Shown: one piece after another, positions 63,440 through 64,000 of the stretch
How the letters are laid out: each line of letters starts with the position of its first letter
Numbering within the stretch: the stretch's first letter is position 1
NCBI GenBank assembly: GCA_021234155.1
Contig: JAJEKV010000051.1
Coordinates: forward strand, 5,708,698 to 5,772,697
Direction: 5' to 3'
DNA: 64,000 bases
Source: Isoetes taiwanensis
Taxonomy: Eukaryota > Streptophyta > Lycopodiopsida > Isoetales > Isoetaceae
Notes under the pieces: generated by a model
The model's input: the letters and a program-made list of their open reading frames with translations, nothing else
Told to the model about the DNA's origin: nothing
The model's database searches: none
Program-made: the position numbers and the translations under genes

Positions 63440-64000
63440 TCCTTTTTTTTATTGAAGGCTATATTTTATTTATACATGAAAAGACAGTACAAAAAGAGTA
63501 CATAGTAGTACAGAAGAAGATCCAAAAGACTTTTTTTTAGAGGAAAGTCCTACCCTTGAGAAAGAAAATGGCTTTTTGAGGGGAGGAAGCCTACAAACCC
63601 CTATTCAAGAAATCATTCAATAGTATCAGCATAAAAGGTCCTACTGCCAAAATGTTTTCTCTAATATCCTCCTAATATTTGGTATTTCCTTCATTCCCCC
63701 CTGCTTAAGTTGATGAAGTAGCAATATGGGCAGTCATACATGTGGCTTTTTGCTAGATTAAATCTTCTAGTCCTGACCAGAGCTTCACAAACAAGTCCTC
63801 TTCTTGAGTCATAGTTTTGAATGCATAAACAGTCATAGCTGCATGAGTCTCCTGGTAAGCTATTTGGGCAGATCCAAATTGATCCAGCCACATTGAATTA
63901 ATCATCAGGTTAATTCTGTCCCATTTTAGACTCCTCATCAGGATCAAAGTATTACCTGCAAAATCAGAGATAGAAGTTAGTTAGTTTCAAATATTTCCCA
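63440..64000 (-). mobile_element. Retroposon 3' region with poly(A), continues right
   Basis: In the ACA intron after exon 21. On the minus strand the 3' end reads TACTGTCTTTTCATGTATAA, AATAAAATATAGCC and an A-run (T-run at 63443-63450). Upstream minus-strand frames (63691-63947, SMWLDQFGSAQIAYQETHAA) look like a decayed coding part. Probably an L1-type element, family not certain. Confidence 0.5.

Overview
The window is nuclear DNA of a land plant. It holds two intron-rich calcium-transport genes in head-to-head orientation, set in a dense field of decayed retroelements. The evidence for a plant is a cyclic nucleotide-gated channel of the plant CNGC type (closest by eye to the CNGC2/CNGC4 clade), an autoinhibited type IIB Ca2+-ATPase (ACA) with an N-terminal calmodulin-binding segment, GT-AG introns, plant L1-type LINEs and a Ty3/gypsy pol remnant. 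The lineage is unclear. The very long TE-filled introns and the LINE types would fit a seed-free plant (moss, liverwort, lycophyte, fern), but this is a weak inference.

Layout. 1-4.4 kb: a decayed gypsy-like region with two diverged direct repeats (about 1-1230 and 2035-3180) followed by a broken reverse transcriptase. 4.4-9 kb: no gene recognised, with a short AATCAAA-rich tract. 9-11.7 kb: a broken L1 LINE ending in an A-rich tail. 11967-23144 (minus): a complete CNGC gene, 7 exons and 682 codons with all splice phases consistent. Its second intron (8.7 kb) carries several LINE pieces and two SINEs. 23145-23876: a 732-bp intergenic gap. 23877 to beyond the right edge (plus): an ACA Ca2+ pump. 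I can place 21 exons (653 codons), from the N-terminal regulatory segment to just past the nucleotide-binding domain. The last third, with transmembrane helices M5-M10, lies outside the window. Its introns hold most of the remaining sequence: L1 and a second LINE family (here LINE-A), tRNA-derived SINEs, a roughly 930-bp tandem array (25.9-28.7 kb), a GAATCT minisatellite (42.3-42.9 kb), long TATC, TTCTA and AAT microsatellites, a 41-bp-arm hairpin, and a near-intact L1 (57.8-60.9 kb).

The two genes are functionally complementary: CNGC channels admit Ca2+ to the cytosol and ACA pumps remove it, and both are calmodulin-regulated. A divergent arrangement with one short shared promoter region is the most interesting biological feature. 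The second theme is that LINE-A and the SINEs share the same 3'-terminal motif (around GTGGACGTTAAAA) followed by different short tandem repeats, as expected if the SINEs borrow the LINE machinery. No RNA gene, CRISPR array or bacterial-type operon was found.
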